DNA of 64,000 nucleotides from Candidatus Gastranaerophilales bacterium (lineage in GTDB: Bacteria > Cyanobacteriota > Vampirovibrionia > Gastranaerophilales > Gastranaerophilaceae), in assembly GCA_944324825.1 (NCBI GenBank), contig CALUXU010000004.1, forward strand, positions 1-64,000, read 5' to 3'. Shown in pieces: positions 63,898-64,000 of this stretch. Within the stretch, counting starts at the first letter, position 1; every line of letters begins with the position of its first letter. A program made the position numbers and the translations under genes. Below the pieces are notes generated by a model. That model made no database searches and was not told where the DNA came from. It saw only the letters and a list, made by a program, of their open reading frames with translations.

Positions 63898-64000
63898 GAA
63901 TGCCTTCAATACTAAGAAATATTACCCCAATAGGTGTTTTTAGCAAAGCAGCAGGCGGTTTAGCTTTGTATACTGTTTTGCACGATTCGCATGCTCATGG
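63894..64000 (+). CDS. partial CDS, cut by the window end
   Basis: The ATG overlaps the stop of the previous gene (ATGA), so the two are translationally coupled. The visible 35 residues begin MRMPSILRNITPIGVFSKA and continue with AGGLALYTVLHDSHAHG. This suggests a hydrophobic patch near the start. The product cannot be named from this fragment. Confidence 0.65.
   Translation, partial: MRMPSILRNITPIGVFSKAAGGLALYTVLHDSHAH

Overview
The window is AT-rich, gene-dense bacterial chromosome. The cell probably has an outer membrane (LpxA, an AMIN-domain amidase and CreD are encoded). It also carries a long Gram-positive-style SRP RNA, a PgpH-type 7TM-HD protein, an undecaprenol-kinase-like DgkA and a FliW-CsrA pair. 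Many proteins are lineage-specific, have short Phe-Lys-Gly or Asp-Thr-Phe N-terminal motifs and lack ordinary signal peptides. My best inference is a gut non-photosynthetic cyanobacterial relative (Gastranaerophilales/Vampirovibrionia, formerly Melainabacteria). That assignment rests on gene mix, not on a phylogenetic marker tree.

Layout. 1-500: a 151-bp-offset direct repeat with hairpins, no gene. 501-4524 (minus): an operon of DgkA, YbeY, PgpH, a zinc-ribbon protein, cytidine deaminase and an unknown. 4653-11557 (plus): AMIN amidase and MurI; a divergent pair of XRE regulators with repeated operator-like half-sites; Pgi, an exported unknown and TrxB; an exported HExxH protein. 11559-18498: a dGTPase, then a PLD-type protein followed by a DEDDh exonuclease, then CreD with an exported partner. 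18557-26292 (minus): LpxA, a small unknown, a 2057-residue EF-hand/LysM/annexin-like/FHA/calpain protein, and rpsU. 26385-31403 (minus): a membrane HExxH protein, a radical SAM/SPASM enzyme directly behind a four-repeat candidate precursor peptide, DedA and LepA. 31503-36395: a lineage-specific protein, a HigBA-like toxin-antitoxin pair with a frameshifted toxin, MutS2 and Prs. 36645-46074: a coiled-coil protein, SMC-ScpA-ScpB, a large lineage-specific membrane protein and a lytic transglycosylase. 46115-52683: MetG, a 31-residue membrane microprotein, Tdk, a PD-(D/E)XK nuclease, a PfkB kinase, DeoC and YchF. 52713-64000: an ABC1-type kinase with a long membrane N-terminus, a TPR protein, FliW-CsrA-TPR, SRP RNA, a Gly-rich protein, MtaB, ManC and further lineage-specific genes.

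How the parts connect. Housekeeping operons (chromosome condensation, translation, envelope precursors, nucleotide salvage) alternate with single lineage-specific genes. About a dozen of the latter share one upstream sequence: GCAAT or TCAAT-like, 18 nt, then TTTATAT, usually preceded by ATAC. This has sigma-70-family geometry but does not match the canonical -35. Genes with canonical TTGACA or TATAAT promoters, such as CreD, lack it. I read this as a candidate regulon, possibly served by an alternative sigma factor. It includes the candidate radical-SAM peptide system, both HExxH proteins, the lytic transglycosylase and the ABC1 kinase. The peptide/radical SAM pair (27382-28731), the shared promoter and the giant calpain-like protein are the three most interesting items.
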